Program-made: the position numbers and the translations under genes
Origin: Rhipidocladum racemiflorum
Taxonomy: Eukaryota; Streptophyta; Magnoliopsida; Poales; Poaceae
NCBI GenBank assembly: GCA_036346355.1
Contig: CM070579.1
Coordinates: 9,362,001 to 9,426,000 of the forward strand
Reading direction: 5' to 3'
DNA length: 64,000 nt
Notes under the pieces: model-generated
Databases searched by the model: none
Told to the model about the DNA's origin: nothing
What the model saw: the letters and a program-made list of their open reading frames with translations, nothing else
Shown here: positions 22,842-33,704 of the stretch, piece after piece
How positions within the stretch are numbered: the first letter of the stretch is position 1
Layout: the number at the start of each line of letters is the position of its first letter

Positions 22842-23069
22842 GTGCCAACTTTTGTAGCTTCATAGCTCTGTATTCTGTAGGTGAGTTGTAGAAATGGATT
22901 AATGGTGTAGAACCGTCTCTTCTACTGTCTCTATTTGTTTATTTTCAATGTTTGCTATTCTACGTTTGAGATACAGGTTTGGATCAACGAATAATGCGAG
23001 ATACATCTTTTCTGGTTCATTTAACAATACCGCATTTTTGTCTCCGAACTTTTTTTTTCCAACCCTAGT
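22842..23069. other. flank between hAT element and MITE
   Basis: AT-rich sequence containing the second hAT target copy; no gene or repeat seen. Confidence 0.4.
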
Positions 23070-23350
23070 GTCCCTGTTTGGTACGGTTTCAGATTCTAGT
23101 AGAAACGGAAACGATTTCAGATTCTTGGTAGAAACGTTTCAGGTAGAATCAGAATCACTGTCTAAAAACCGTTTGGCTAGCTATCTGGATTCTGTGAATC
23201 GGGGTGGAACGGGGTTGAGGGCGATTCGGCCACAGCATGGAAAAAGAAGAAACGCTCCGAAGAGAATCGTTACGAGCTTTAACCCGTTTAGCTGGGTTTT
23301 TTCTCAGATTCTAGTAGAAACGGCTCGGTTCCAAATTGCCAAACGGGGCC
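23070..23350. mobile_element. MITE with GTCCCTGTTTGG-type termini
   Basis: The left end GTCCCTGTTTGG pairs with the right end GGCCCCGTTTGG (reverse complement), 10 of 12 matching. A 19-base unit CAGATTCTAGTAGAAACGG occurs near both ends in direct orientation. About 280 bp with no coding capacity. The target duplication is not clear. Confidence 0.6.
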
Positions 23351-23859
23351 TAAATCATGCAACTACGTACACTACATAAGCTTTTAGCCTGGGTTTACAA
23401 CAGATCCGTGTTGTAAATAATGGCTGTTAAGTTCTGGTAAACGGCTATTAAATGGTAATATGGTAAATGGCTATTAAATGGTAATGGTCTCCTATCCATT
23501 ATGAATGTGGACATTTCAAGATTTATTTATTTTATTGGCTGTTTATATGGTTTAACAGCCATCAATGTTTAATTTGTCTATTTTATTTGGCCATTTATTT
23601 AGATAAAATTACAAGATTACCATGTGATATAAAACATTATAACATACATGTGATAAATATTATATTTTCTTTCATTGCCAGTTGAGCTGTTCATTCATTC
23701 AATTACGGTTCTTTAATTATGTTCACATCATGTCATTTTTTTATGTCACCGCTCTTAATAATTATCGATAGCCTGGTAGCTCCATTCTTTATGCATAAAA
23801 GAGGATGAATTAGATGCTTATTTTGTAACTACAAACACATATATATGTTTTTCTGAATT
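23351..23859. other. AT-rich flank of the Tat-1 element
   Basis: It contains a short imperfect tandem repeat of GGTAAATGGCTATTAAATGG (about 23435-23490) and otherwise only AT-rich DNA. The last five bases, GAATT (23855-23859), are the Tat-1 target duplication. Confidence 0.5.
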
Positions 23860-24588
23860 TATTGACTCCAAAAAACGTGAATAGAGGTTAATCGGTAATC
23901 AATACACACAAACACCGGGTTTATTTCTGATTGCAGGCGTGCTAGCCGATTTGATCCTGTGATCGGCAAGAGGAAGATTTAATTCAATTGGCCCTTAAGC
24001 TGATATATATATACATATCCAGTAATGATTCGATCTAATTAGCTATTCAAGACGATTAGATCAAAGTAACGGATAAATCTAATCATCTTGATTTAGCTGG
24101 TCAGATAAAGATAAAGGTAAATCTTTCCTAAAAAGGTGGTGCAGAACAAGGTCAGAGAAAAAGCACATCTGGATAGCATCAGTCGACGAAACCAATAATC
24201 AGCTATGCACAACTTTATTGATTTAGACGAATTACAAAGGAAAAATTACAAATTAAAGTACTACTACTAGTCGACAGAAAAGTAAAAGTAATGCGAGTGG
24301 TTTGATTTTGTCCCTTCCTACGAAGCTCATCGTCCCTTTTTATAGTGTTCAAGCCAATCGTGTCCTCCTTGGATTCTTGCACAACACAATCCGTATCGGT
24401 CTTCAATCTTTTCAAAACAATCTTTTCAATCGAGTTCATCTCAATCTTTTGTCATAACCAGTATCGGCCATAATCTTCTAAAATAATTTCTTTAATCCAT
24501 CCCTAATCTCATTTCCATTTTGCTTCAAAGCTTACCAAAACCACAATCTCCTATGAAATCGGTTGTGCACCAAATTTGGGTATCAACA
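23860..24588 (-). repeat. 3' LTR of Tat-1
   Basis: About 729 bp, collinear with 40716-41425 (shared GATTTAATTCAATTGGCCC and ACTTTATTGATTTAG). A TATA box TATAAAAA lies on the minus strand at 24337-24344. Confidence 0.88.
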
Positions 24589-24605
24589 TATGCCCCTCAT
24601 TTTTA
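24589..24605 (-). other. polypurine tract of Tat-1
   Basis: The minus strand reads TAAAAATGAGGGGCATA directly before TGTTGATACCC, the 3' LTR start. Confidence 0.65.
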
Positions 24606-24821
24606 GGAGATTGTGTGAATCTCTCAAAAATCAGTGATATTGGCTTCAACATTGAATACCAACAGTCACCACGGGATCTATCTCTTCAACTTCCATCGAT
24701 TTTCACGCTATTCATGGCAAAAAAAATTCCCACGCAAACCATGCGAACACAGAATCTCATGCATTAACTGCAGTAAAAAGTTTGTGAAAATTACCCGCCC
24801 ATGCCGTTAGATTTGCCCCTC

Positions 24822-24829
24822 TATAAATA
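24822..24829 (+). promoter_or_regulatory. TATA box for the Tat-1 antisense ORF
   Basis: CCCCTCTATAAATACAAAG, a canonical plant TATA box on the plus strand, lies 60 bases upstream of the ATG at 24889 and outside the LTR. Position and strand suit a dedicated promoter for the antisense gene. Confidence 0.6.
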
Positions 24830-24888
24830 CAAAGTGCACACGCCCGTCATTTTCATGCTTTCAATCTTTCAACTCGTCCCTCATCAGT

Positions 24889-27810
24889 TTGAACTTCATT
24901 TCCTTGGCTTCCATTTCATTGGCTCAGCTTTTCATCGCCCTAGACCAATTCATGGATCCTAACCAGGTATTCCTTCCTATTCCCGATAGCGAAACTCAAT
25001 TTTACCTAGGACTGATAGGAGAACTTGATCCATCAACCATTATAAATCAAGAGATCCCTAGGCTCCCTTTGAATACCATGGGCTTTAATTTAGAAGGGTG
25101 GAGTAAAAGCTTCCAAGCTTGGCCAACTGTACTAGCTAGTTTGCGCGATTGGTTCAATCTGTTAGCAGCTCAAAAGCTTTTAGTTTGGGAACAAATGGGT
25201 ATAGTCGAATATCTTCCATTATCTCTTGCCAACTCCTTACCCAATGAACCCCTAGTAGCCATGTCATGTTACTTCTAGTCCGATACCTTTAACGCCTTTC
25301 TCTTTAGAACTGGACCTATCAACCCAACCCTCATGGATATCACCCAATTTTGCTGCCTAAGACCACACAGTGAATAACTATCGGCTTTTAGTGGTAAACC
25401 TCAGCACAAGCTTGTTTCCACCAAAGGGGAAGGATGGGGACGATACATAGAAGATAATAAAGGAATCGGCCCAATATCCAATAAGGAACATGTATCCTTT
25501 CTAAACATGTGGCTTAACCGATTTGTCTTTTGCGGCACCTCCCTCGACCCTACTCAAACCTACCATATCATAGCCAAACAACTAGTAGAGGGTCGTTGGC
25601 TTGCATTAGGAAACTTGTTTTTTAGAACAGTTTTCCAAATGATGCATGAGATTCGTTGTCGGCTGTGCAAGGCCATGGGGTCATATGCGGTAGGCTACAA
25701 TGGGGGCCCTTTATGGTTTCTTCAACTATGGCTCTACTGTATATTTATCCGATCCTTTCAAATTAACTTGTATGAAATGACTCCTTTTCCTCACGAAGAA
25801 ACTTTAGAAAACCAACCCATAGATTTCAGATATAGCAGATCCTTCTGTGAAAAACACTTCCTTTGCTCAGGTGGTGAAACCAAAATAAACCCTATAGGAG
25901 CCAGGAAATACATATCCTTCTTTTGCCATCTTCATCAGAACTCCTCAATAACTCTAATTTCTTTTGCTATCGTGAAGCCGACAATTATTCCAGCCCTTCC
26001 TTCACCTCACTACCGATAATGATGATATGCTCAAGGAAACCCTAGAACTATTCAAAAATATTTATCCCCAAGCATCCTCTCAATTGGCCTACACATGAAA
26101 GGTTGGACGTTCCAACCATCATATGAATTCTACCATCCTTGCACCTACTCAAGGAAATTTCGCTTCGGCCAAGTCCCTCCAAAATTCCAACTTTTTGATT
26201 GGCTTAGACCAAGGGAAAGGATGCACAGTATCTCTTCCTCATTCTTCACATAACTGATGATCTCCTCCTCTAAGAACTCCCACATTTCAAACTCGAAGAG
26301 CACCCAGCTACTTGCCCTAGTGGTCGGCCATATCTTCATCACTATTCTCAATAGAATGGCCACCACCAATTATAATTTCTGAATTTTTTCCTGATTTTTC
26401 ACCAGGGCGGACAACTAGAACTAACATAAGTAGTTCAAGTTCTAGCAGTTCCAGCTCGTATGGTTATACTAATTCAAGTTTAGTCAAAATCATCAGCGAG
26501 GTAATTAGGCCACTATTTATTTCTTACCTAAATCATATTGATCGGCTTTGCCTCACATCTTCATTTTCTTAGGCTAAAGCTGCTTGAAAAAGGCTAACGG
26601 AACCATCGGCTAACCCCTCAAAAAGGCAGCGATCCATCAAACATGCTGGCCATTCCTCTGGGACAATTGGGTCTAATCCCCTTCACTTTCAGATCTTGAA
26701 CGACAACACCAATAGCCGAGTAAGTATCAAATATTTTATAACTTGCCTCTCAAGGCCCTATGGGGCCGACCAAATAAAAAGGTAGCCCATAGGAAAGGAT
26801 CAATGGCTCATGAGGAATCGACAGAGATTTCCCTAAAGACTTCCGCAACTGGTGTGGTGTCATAGCTTAGATAAATTATAACCAATGATTCAATCGGTTG
26901 ACAAATTGTTACACCCTAACAGTGTATCCCTTCACCCCCTCCTTTTATCCATAAGAAGTTGACTAACCTTGGGGTGAGCGTCGAGGATTTCCCATCAGCA
27001 CCAAGTCAACCCACACCAGAGGATGAAGTACTTCAATCAGCCAAGACCTCTGCTATCACCCCCCTAGCCAAACCAAAGTCTAAGGCAACCAGTTTGTTGG
27101 GCTTTGATATCTCCAACGATGAGTTTAACGATGAAAGGTAGCCAACAATCATTGATAAGATCATTGCTACATCTGAGATAATGTCAGCCCAAGTCTCGCC
27201 GGACTTCAACCTCCAAGACAAGATCAAGCACCTTTTTAATCTTATTCACACTTTGTTGGTCGCACTAGTTGAAAATTCTCAACCCCTTCGCAATGTCATG
27301 AACACAGTGAAAGCTGATCTACTAGAAGAAACCACCTTGGCAATGCTCAAAGTCTAATTTCTCAATGAAAAGAGGGATCTAGTGAGTGCTGCAAGATCAA
27401 GGATTGAATGTTGATTGGCCCAAGCTTAAGAAAAAGGACACGTAGATTTCCTTGTGCCCGACGCCAGTGCCGATAAAAAAGACTTATGATGAGCAGGCCA
27501 AGGGGTGGAAGGAGGCTAAAGCAACTCACTCCAAGCTTCAGATGACGAAGAAATTTTTAGAAGATGAGCTGAAGAAGGTAATAGTCCACTCTCGGCAACT
27601 GATGAAATTATATCCTACTCCTCATCGGTCGTGAAAGCCCAAAAGGCCACATTGGCCAAGGCCGTAGAAGCAGTGGAGGAACAATCAACCAAAGTAGAGG
27701 ACATTCTGAGTTCATAAGAGGAGGATGATAATATCCTAGCTTATGTGGAAAAGGCCCACGCCAAAGCCTTAGCTGTACTCCTCCCTTTTGTTAAAGGATC
27801 AATCTTCTAA
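24889..27810 (+). pseudogene. antisense ORF of Tat-1, plant-mobile-domain-like protein
   Basis: On the strand opposite pol, one frame runs from ATG 24889 to 26019 (377 codons), interrupted only by two in-frame stops (TAG 25276 and TAA about 25375). Segments such as LEGWSKSFQAWPTVL, FLFRTGPINPTLMDITQF, FLNMWLNRFVFCGTSLDPTQ, LVEGRWLALGNLFF and GGPLWFLQLWLYCIF resemble the plant mobile domain found in TE-derived proteins. Further on, broken pieces rich in Lys/Glu (around 27452-27634 and 27640-27800) look like a coiled-coil tail ending at TAA 27808-27810. Tat-lineage elements are known to carry extra antisense ORFs of unclear function. This copy is inactive because of stops and later frameshifts. 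Confidence 0.62.
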
Positions 27811-28109
27811 TGTAATGAACACCAATCTGCCATGAGAATATTTTGTTTCATGTGGGTGCCTTGCCACTTACGAATCGGTCGTGTAACCGATTCGATACTT
27901 GAATGTTTTTTATAAATTTTAAAATGAGCTATGCAATTGATTCAATGCTCTACAAGCTTTTAATGTTGCTTTTAAATTACATATGTTATTCTAAGGACGA
28001 TGTAGTCCATAGGCCATATGTTAAGTAACCAGAATTAACCGCTACGAGTTAATTCGGACTACCAACTTCAATCGACCAAGTTTTGTTGACTGCAATGAGT
28101 CAATTAAAA
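27811..28109. other. Tat-1 spacer between antisense ORF and pol 3' ends
   Basis: Convergent zone between the antisense ORF stop and the end of integrase. It contains repeated CGATTCGATACTTG/CCGATTCG-type words and no coding sequence; transcription terminators could lie here. Confidence 0.4.
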
Positions 28110-31107
28110 CCCTTAGTCGATCAAGATCCAACCCAGACACTTGGGTAATATTTCTTCGGATATTTTCCATTAATAGCCTTAGTAAACAATACTCCATCTA
28201 GTGTTTCCAAAATATAAGAGTTTCCCTAAACTAGCCGATTAACTGTATAGAGCCCTTCCCATGTAGGAGACCATTTCTCATATTGGCTATCCTTCAATCT
28301 GACAGGTATAATAGTTTTCCACACTAAACCGGCTTCATCAAATGATTTAGACACAACTTTCTTATCATAAGCTCTTACTACTCTAGCCTTATTTTTCTGA
28401 ATTCATTCCAACGGTCGCAACCTCAATTCAACCAAGTCATCCAAATTGTTGGCTATCAAATATCTATAGTCCTGAGCCGATAAATCATCCTGCCTAGTGA
28501 CCCTCAACGAGCTTATACTGATTTCTATTAGCAATACCGCCTCTTGTCTGTACACAAGCTGATATGGTGATAACTTGGTAGCTCTATAGTAAGCAATCCG
28601 ATAAGACCATAATACATCGGCTAATGTGACATACCAACCCCTGGGCTTGTTATCAATTTTTCTCATAATTAACTTGATTGATGTCTTATTTGACGATTCT
28701 GCTTGACCAATGCTTGCACATAATAAGGGATGAATTCAGTAATTTTATTCCAAAGCTCCTAGCAAAACTTTGAATTTCATTGGACATAAACACATACCTT
28801 GAGCGATCATAATCGTTTGAGGGATTCCAAACCGATAAATAATGTGATTCTTGACAAATGCAATTACCTCAACACTAGTCACTTTTTTCAAAGGTATAGC
28901 TTCAACCCTGTTGAAAAAATAATCGGTTGCGACTAGTATGTACTTAGGTCCTTTGGACGACGCGGGATATATCTGACCAATTATATCTATACCCCAACCT
29001 CTAAATGGCCAAGACTTTATGATCAGGTGCAAGATCGAAGCAGGTGCTAACTGCACATTACCAAACTTCTGTCAATCCTAACATCCTTTATAATATTTGA
29101 AACAATATTCTAACATCATCGGCCAAAAATAATTAGTGCGTCTTAACAACCACTGCAATTTATGAGCTGATTGATGTGTTCCACAAATCCCGTCATGTAC
29201 TTCTCCCATTGCCGACTTTGCCTCTTCTACTCTAAGATATCTCAACATCAAACCTTCCAATGTCTGATAATATAGTGTATCATCAAGCATAACATCCTTT
29301 AAGGATTGTATTTTAGTTATCTTATTAGCTGATTTTGAGGGATCCAACAAATAATCCAATATATTCAATCACCAATCATCTACACCAGTACACATAATCA
29401 TTTTTTCGATCGGCTCACAATCAATTAATCGGTCAAACATCTTATACCCCGAAGCTTATTGTGCCAATGAAGGCCTTGGTATTTTGCTCACGTGGGATGT
29501 AGCCGATTGAAAAAGAACTAAATGTGCGAATTATTCCTTGTCATTGCTCCAAGTATCTGACTAAAATATCATCATAACAATTATATTCCCCTCTTACTTA
29601 CTGCACTACATGCTGAGAATAACCATAGGCTTCAACAGAGTCAACACCAAGATTGTCGAGCAACTGTAGACCTCTAGGCAACGTCTCATACTCTTCTTGA
29701 TTATTTGAGCATCAGCAATCGAGCCACTCGGCACACTGATCCATCAAAATATAAATGCCAAGTGGCAACAGCAATTATTCCACAATTAGTTCTATGTTCT
29801 ATTATGAAATCAGTTATTATTTGTCCTTTAATAGCTTTAGCCAATTCAAATGTTAGATCGAACTTAGTATGCCTATAAGCCCACTTTCCATGTTGACCAT
29901 TCAAAATTGGAGCAGGTAGCATATACTTAATTATATCAGCCTTACATATGACCTTACAAGTTGAAGCCAGTATATAATGTCTCAACTTAGAGCAAGCGAA
30001 ATACAAAGACAAACAAATCTTTTCAATGAGAGGCCTTGTTTTAGCATCAATTAGTCATTGGCTTAAATAAAAGATTACCTTCTCGTTCCCATTGATCGCT
30101 TGCACCAAGACTGCCCAACTATCAACTCTTCAACCGATATATATATATATATATATATATAGCCTAAATGGTGCACCCTTCTGTGATGCGGTCAAAACTA
30201 GAGGTTTAGACAAATATTCCTTGGTGCTTTCAAAGGCTTTCCGCTGGTCGGCTACCCACATAAATTCCTGATTTTCTTTCAATCTCAACAATGTAGTGAA
30301 AGTATCAATCTGACAAGATAGATTTGATATAAATTGCCTTAAATAATTTATTTTACCGATCGACCTCTGAAGGTCTTTTTTGCACCTAGGGGGTTGTGTA
30401 TTAACTATAGCCTTGACACAATCTTGGTTAACTTCAATACCTCTCTCATGCACCATAAACCCAAGAAACTGTCCAACCGACACCCAAAAGCACACTTAAA
30501 GGAATTCATCTTCAGATTATGCGCAATGATTTTCTTGAACACTTCCTCTAAATCGGCCAGATGTTGATAATCACTCCTAGACATCACCACAACATCATCA
30601 ATATAAATCTCCACAATATGGCTGGTTAACTCATGGAAAATCAAATTCATAGCTCTTTGATATGTAGCACTAGCACTTTTTAAGCTGAAGGTCATTACAA
30701 CCCATTCAAATAATCCTAGTGCTCCAGTGCATCTGAATGTTGTGTTGTGCACATCGACTTCAGCCATGAATATCTGATTATACCCAGCATTCCCATCAAG
30801 AAAACTTATGTTTTATTCTTGGATGCAGCATCGATAAGCTATCTGCCATGGGCATCGGGTACTCATCCTTAGATGTTGCTTTGTTTACATCTCTAAAATT
30901 AACGTACACCCTAAGTTTACCATTTTTCTTTATTACAAGAATGATATTATAAACCCATTCAGCATATCGGCAAGGACGGATAAACTTTGCTTCTAATCAT
31001 TGCTCAATTTTTTCTTTTGTTTTATCATACATGGCTGGATTAAATCATCTAGGGGACTGCTTAAATGGCCTATAACTTGGTTTTATTGGCAGCCAATGTT
31101 CAACAAT
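28110..31107 (-). pseudogene. Tat-1 pol remnant: RT, RNase H, integrase
   Basis: The RT begins at the junction with the nested LTR (31107) and shows KFIRPCRYAEWV, a KNGKLRVYVNFRDVNKAT-like segment, LGLFEWVVMTF and the catalytic EIYIDDVVVMS. RNase H follows (about 30250-29430). Integrase (29368 to about 28110) has the zinc-binding HQSAHKLQWLLRR region, WGIDIIGQIYP and ATDYF of the core, LADVLWSYRIAYY, and a C-terminal SPTWEGLYTV. Many stops and frame changes break it. The protease and the N-terminal RT are absent, lost with or before the nested insertions. Confidence 0.85.
30136..30161. repeat. (AT)n microsatellite
   Basis: About twelve AT dinucleotides within the Tat-1 RNase H region, interrupting the frame. 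Confidence 0.9.
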
Positions 31108-32931
31108 TGTAGGGTTGAGGATACACCTAGAGGGGGGTGAATAGGTGTTTATAAAAATTCTCTATGACTAATCGAGATACGCTATAATCAACCCCTATGT
31201 CAAAACCTAACAAAAATAATACGGAAGCAATAAACTAAGATTTTGACAATTAAAGCCTAAATCAACTAGGCTCAATAAGTGCACTAACTAAATTATGTCT
31301 CTAATCAAGAAAGCATGAATAAGCAATTCTATACAATCAAGCAATCAATAATTATACAAGAAAGTAAATGCTTGAATGTAAAAGAGACAAGAGACAACAC
31401 TTTTTCCTGTAGTATCGATGACTTGCCGGTCTCCCCTAATCCATGTTGAGGCAAGCCCAACTAACTTTGGACTGACTCCGCACTTGAGCACCCACCTCGA
31501 ATCCACTAGTGGTAGCTTCTCACCCCTCTGGGTAAGCTAAGCTCCAACTTTCACAAACTTGCTGGGGCGTCTCACAAACCTTAAGAGTTTCTGCGCACGA
31601 TTCTCCTACGCTGTCTAGGTGGTGGCAACCACCAAGAGTAATAGATCAAGCCTCTGCTTGAACTTCACCTAGCGTAACACATTCCCTCCCAGTGACCACC
31701 TACGTGCAACACATGCACTAGGCTTCCCTCAAGTGCAACGCATGCACAAGAAGCTCTTAATCCACTCACTAGATGTAAGACATGCAATCTAGTCTCACTC
31801 TTAAGCTCAAAATCCAAGTTGAGGAATGCAACACATGCACAAGTCTTCCACACACGAGAATCAGCAACCACCAACAAATGCCCCCCAAGGGGTCCTTTTA
31901 TAACCCCACACAAGAAAACTAGTCATTGAGGGCAAAACCTGCAAAAATTGGCAAACCCGACACTACCACCTCATAGGGCCGGTTAACGGCTATAAATCTG
32001 GTACTACTGTAGGCAAAGTTACGGCAGTACCACTCGAGCGGCACTACCGGCCCCTACGGGTGGTAGTGCCGACCTTGGGGCAATCTCCAGAAAACACCCA
32101 TATCTGAAAAATAACTACCGACAAGAAAATAGCGGTAATACCGAGCTCAACTGGCACTACTACTCTTTATGGACAGTAGTGCCGACCTCAAGGCGGCACT
32201 ACCTCTCTTTAGGGGCGATAGTGCCACAATTTTCAGACTAAAAATGATCATAACTTTTTACTCTGAAGTCCGATTTAGGTGATCATGGACTCTATGGAAA
32301 GCTTATCAAGATGGCTATATTTTTCACTTTTTTTTCAAGATTTAAGCAATCATAGATATTTTCCAAAATCACATAAACTCCAAAGTAGCCATTCAAGTCT
32401 AGATTTGATTTTCTCGAAATCCCTCACATAGACTTAATCAAAAGCGTGACTACAAGCTAGCAAGAGTCAACAAGATAAAATTTTGAGCCATGTAATGATC
32501 AACTCATGATCAAAACAATTTGCAAAACATATTTGCAAATTCTATTCATGTGCTCCAAAGAATTTCATTCAAACTCTAACAAATTTGCGAAAACACATTT
32601 CGCAAACAACTCAAGATATATTTGCAAAAACGTATTAAGCAAATAAATCTCAGAGTCTATGAAATTAATCCTCTTAGCCATGTGATAGTAAAAACCAAGG
32701 CCAAGTCAACTTGCAAAAACCACGGTGCAAGGCCTATTCACATGCTCTCAGGATCCTAGACTCATAAACCTTCTGTTTATTCGCACAACGAATTTGCAAA
32801 TAATAATTAAACCTCAATGCATGAGCTATCTCCCTTTTGCAACACATGAAAATCCATAGCCTCATGCAACACCAAATCAAACTCAAATTACTTTTGCATC
32901 CTCGGTTGGGGCTTTTAAAGACCTTCAATCA
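31108..32931 (-). repeat. SIRE-like copia LTR (3' LTR) nested in Tat-1
   Basis: In plus coordinates TGTAGGGTTGAGG to CCTTCAATCA, about 1.8 kb. The terminal block CTAGAGGGGGGTGAATAGGTG-like is shared with the solo LTR at 50212 and echoes the CACCCCCCTCTGATTG end of the SIRE element at 45643. On the minus strand it is preceded by the purine tract CCTAGGGGGAGAAGGA (32932-32947), so it is the 3' LTR of a minus-strand element. The remaining internal DNA (32948-33049) is cut off by the Tat-2 LTR. Confidence 0.7.
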
Positions 32932-33049
32932 TCCTTCTCCCCCTAGGATCATTGCCCAGCTCCCTTGAAGTCTTTATGATTTACAATCATCTTTGCTTCA
33001 AGATTGTCACCCAGCTTTATCTTCTTCTTCATCAACTAATGATGAGTCT
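32932..33049 (-). other. purine tract and 3' internal remnant of the SIRE-like element
   Basis: Purine tract (minus CCTAGGGGGAGAAGGA) followed by about 100 bases of non-coding 3' internal sequence. The rest of the element is missing. Confidence 0.6.
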
Positions 33050-33652
33050 TGTCGGGGGGTTGGGTAATTCCCATAAATTACCTCGGGTGCCACGAACGGC
33101 CGAGCTCGCTCCCGCCCGAGCCATTAGGAGGTCGTTCCCAAGGACGATCTAGTTGGGATCTGAGAAGGTCGCGTATTCTAGCCAATAGCGAGCTCGAGCT
33201 TGCATAAGGCAACCAAGCTCGGCGCCGGGAATTGGCCGACCTGACGTGATCTCGAGGTCAGTGGGAGTAACCACTAGCGCGTAACCTCCGTTAGCCCATT
33301 GCGTCCTCCGCGGGAGCATGGCGGAGTTGTAGGATCTACCAGTTGCCACGATTGGACGTGGTCCAATCGTGCGGATAGTGGGGACCTGCGGAGTTTGGTC
33401 CTTTGTAAGCTATAAAAGCATCCCCACCATGAGGGAAAGACACGCAGATTTCTTTACAAAAAATATACACGAGCTGGAGTAGGGCTATTATCTCCTTCTT
33501 GAGAGGCCCGAACCAGGGTAAATCACAGTGTCCTTGCCCATTGAAGTTTAGTGAGTCACTCCTCTGAGTATCCCATCACGTGAGAAGGGGTCGCAGTTGG
33601 TCCCTCCACCAACAAGTAAGCTCGGCGGGGGCCTGCTCCCCAACCGTCGACA
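33050..33652 (+). repeat. 5' LTR of Tat-2
   Basis: 603 bp starting TGTCGGGGGGTTGGG and ending CCAACCGTCGACA; the ends form an inverted repeat. A TATA box (TATAAAAGC) lies at 33411-33418. Confidence 0.86.
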
Positions 33653-33654
33653 GC

Positions 33655-33672
33655 TGGCGCCGTCCGTGGGGA
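33655..33672 (+). other. primer-binding site of Tat-2
   Basis: TGGCGCCGTCCGTGGGGA, two bases after the LTR, matches the TGGCGCCGTCTGTGGGA-type site of Tat-lineage elements. Confidence 0.75.
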
Positions 33673-33704
33673 CTGACTTTCCCTTTCGTGAGGAATCCCG
33701 GAGG

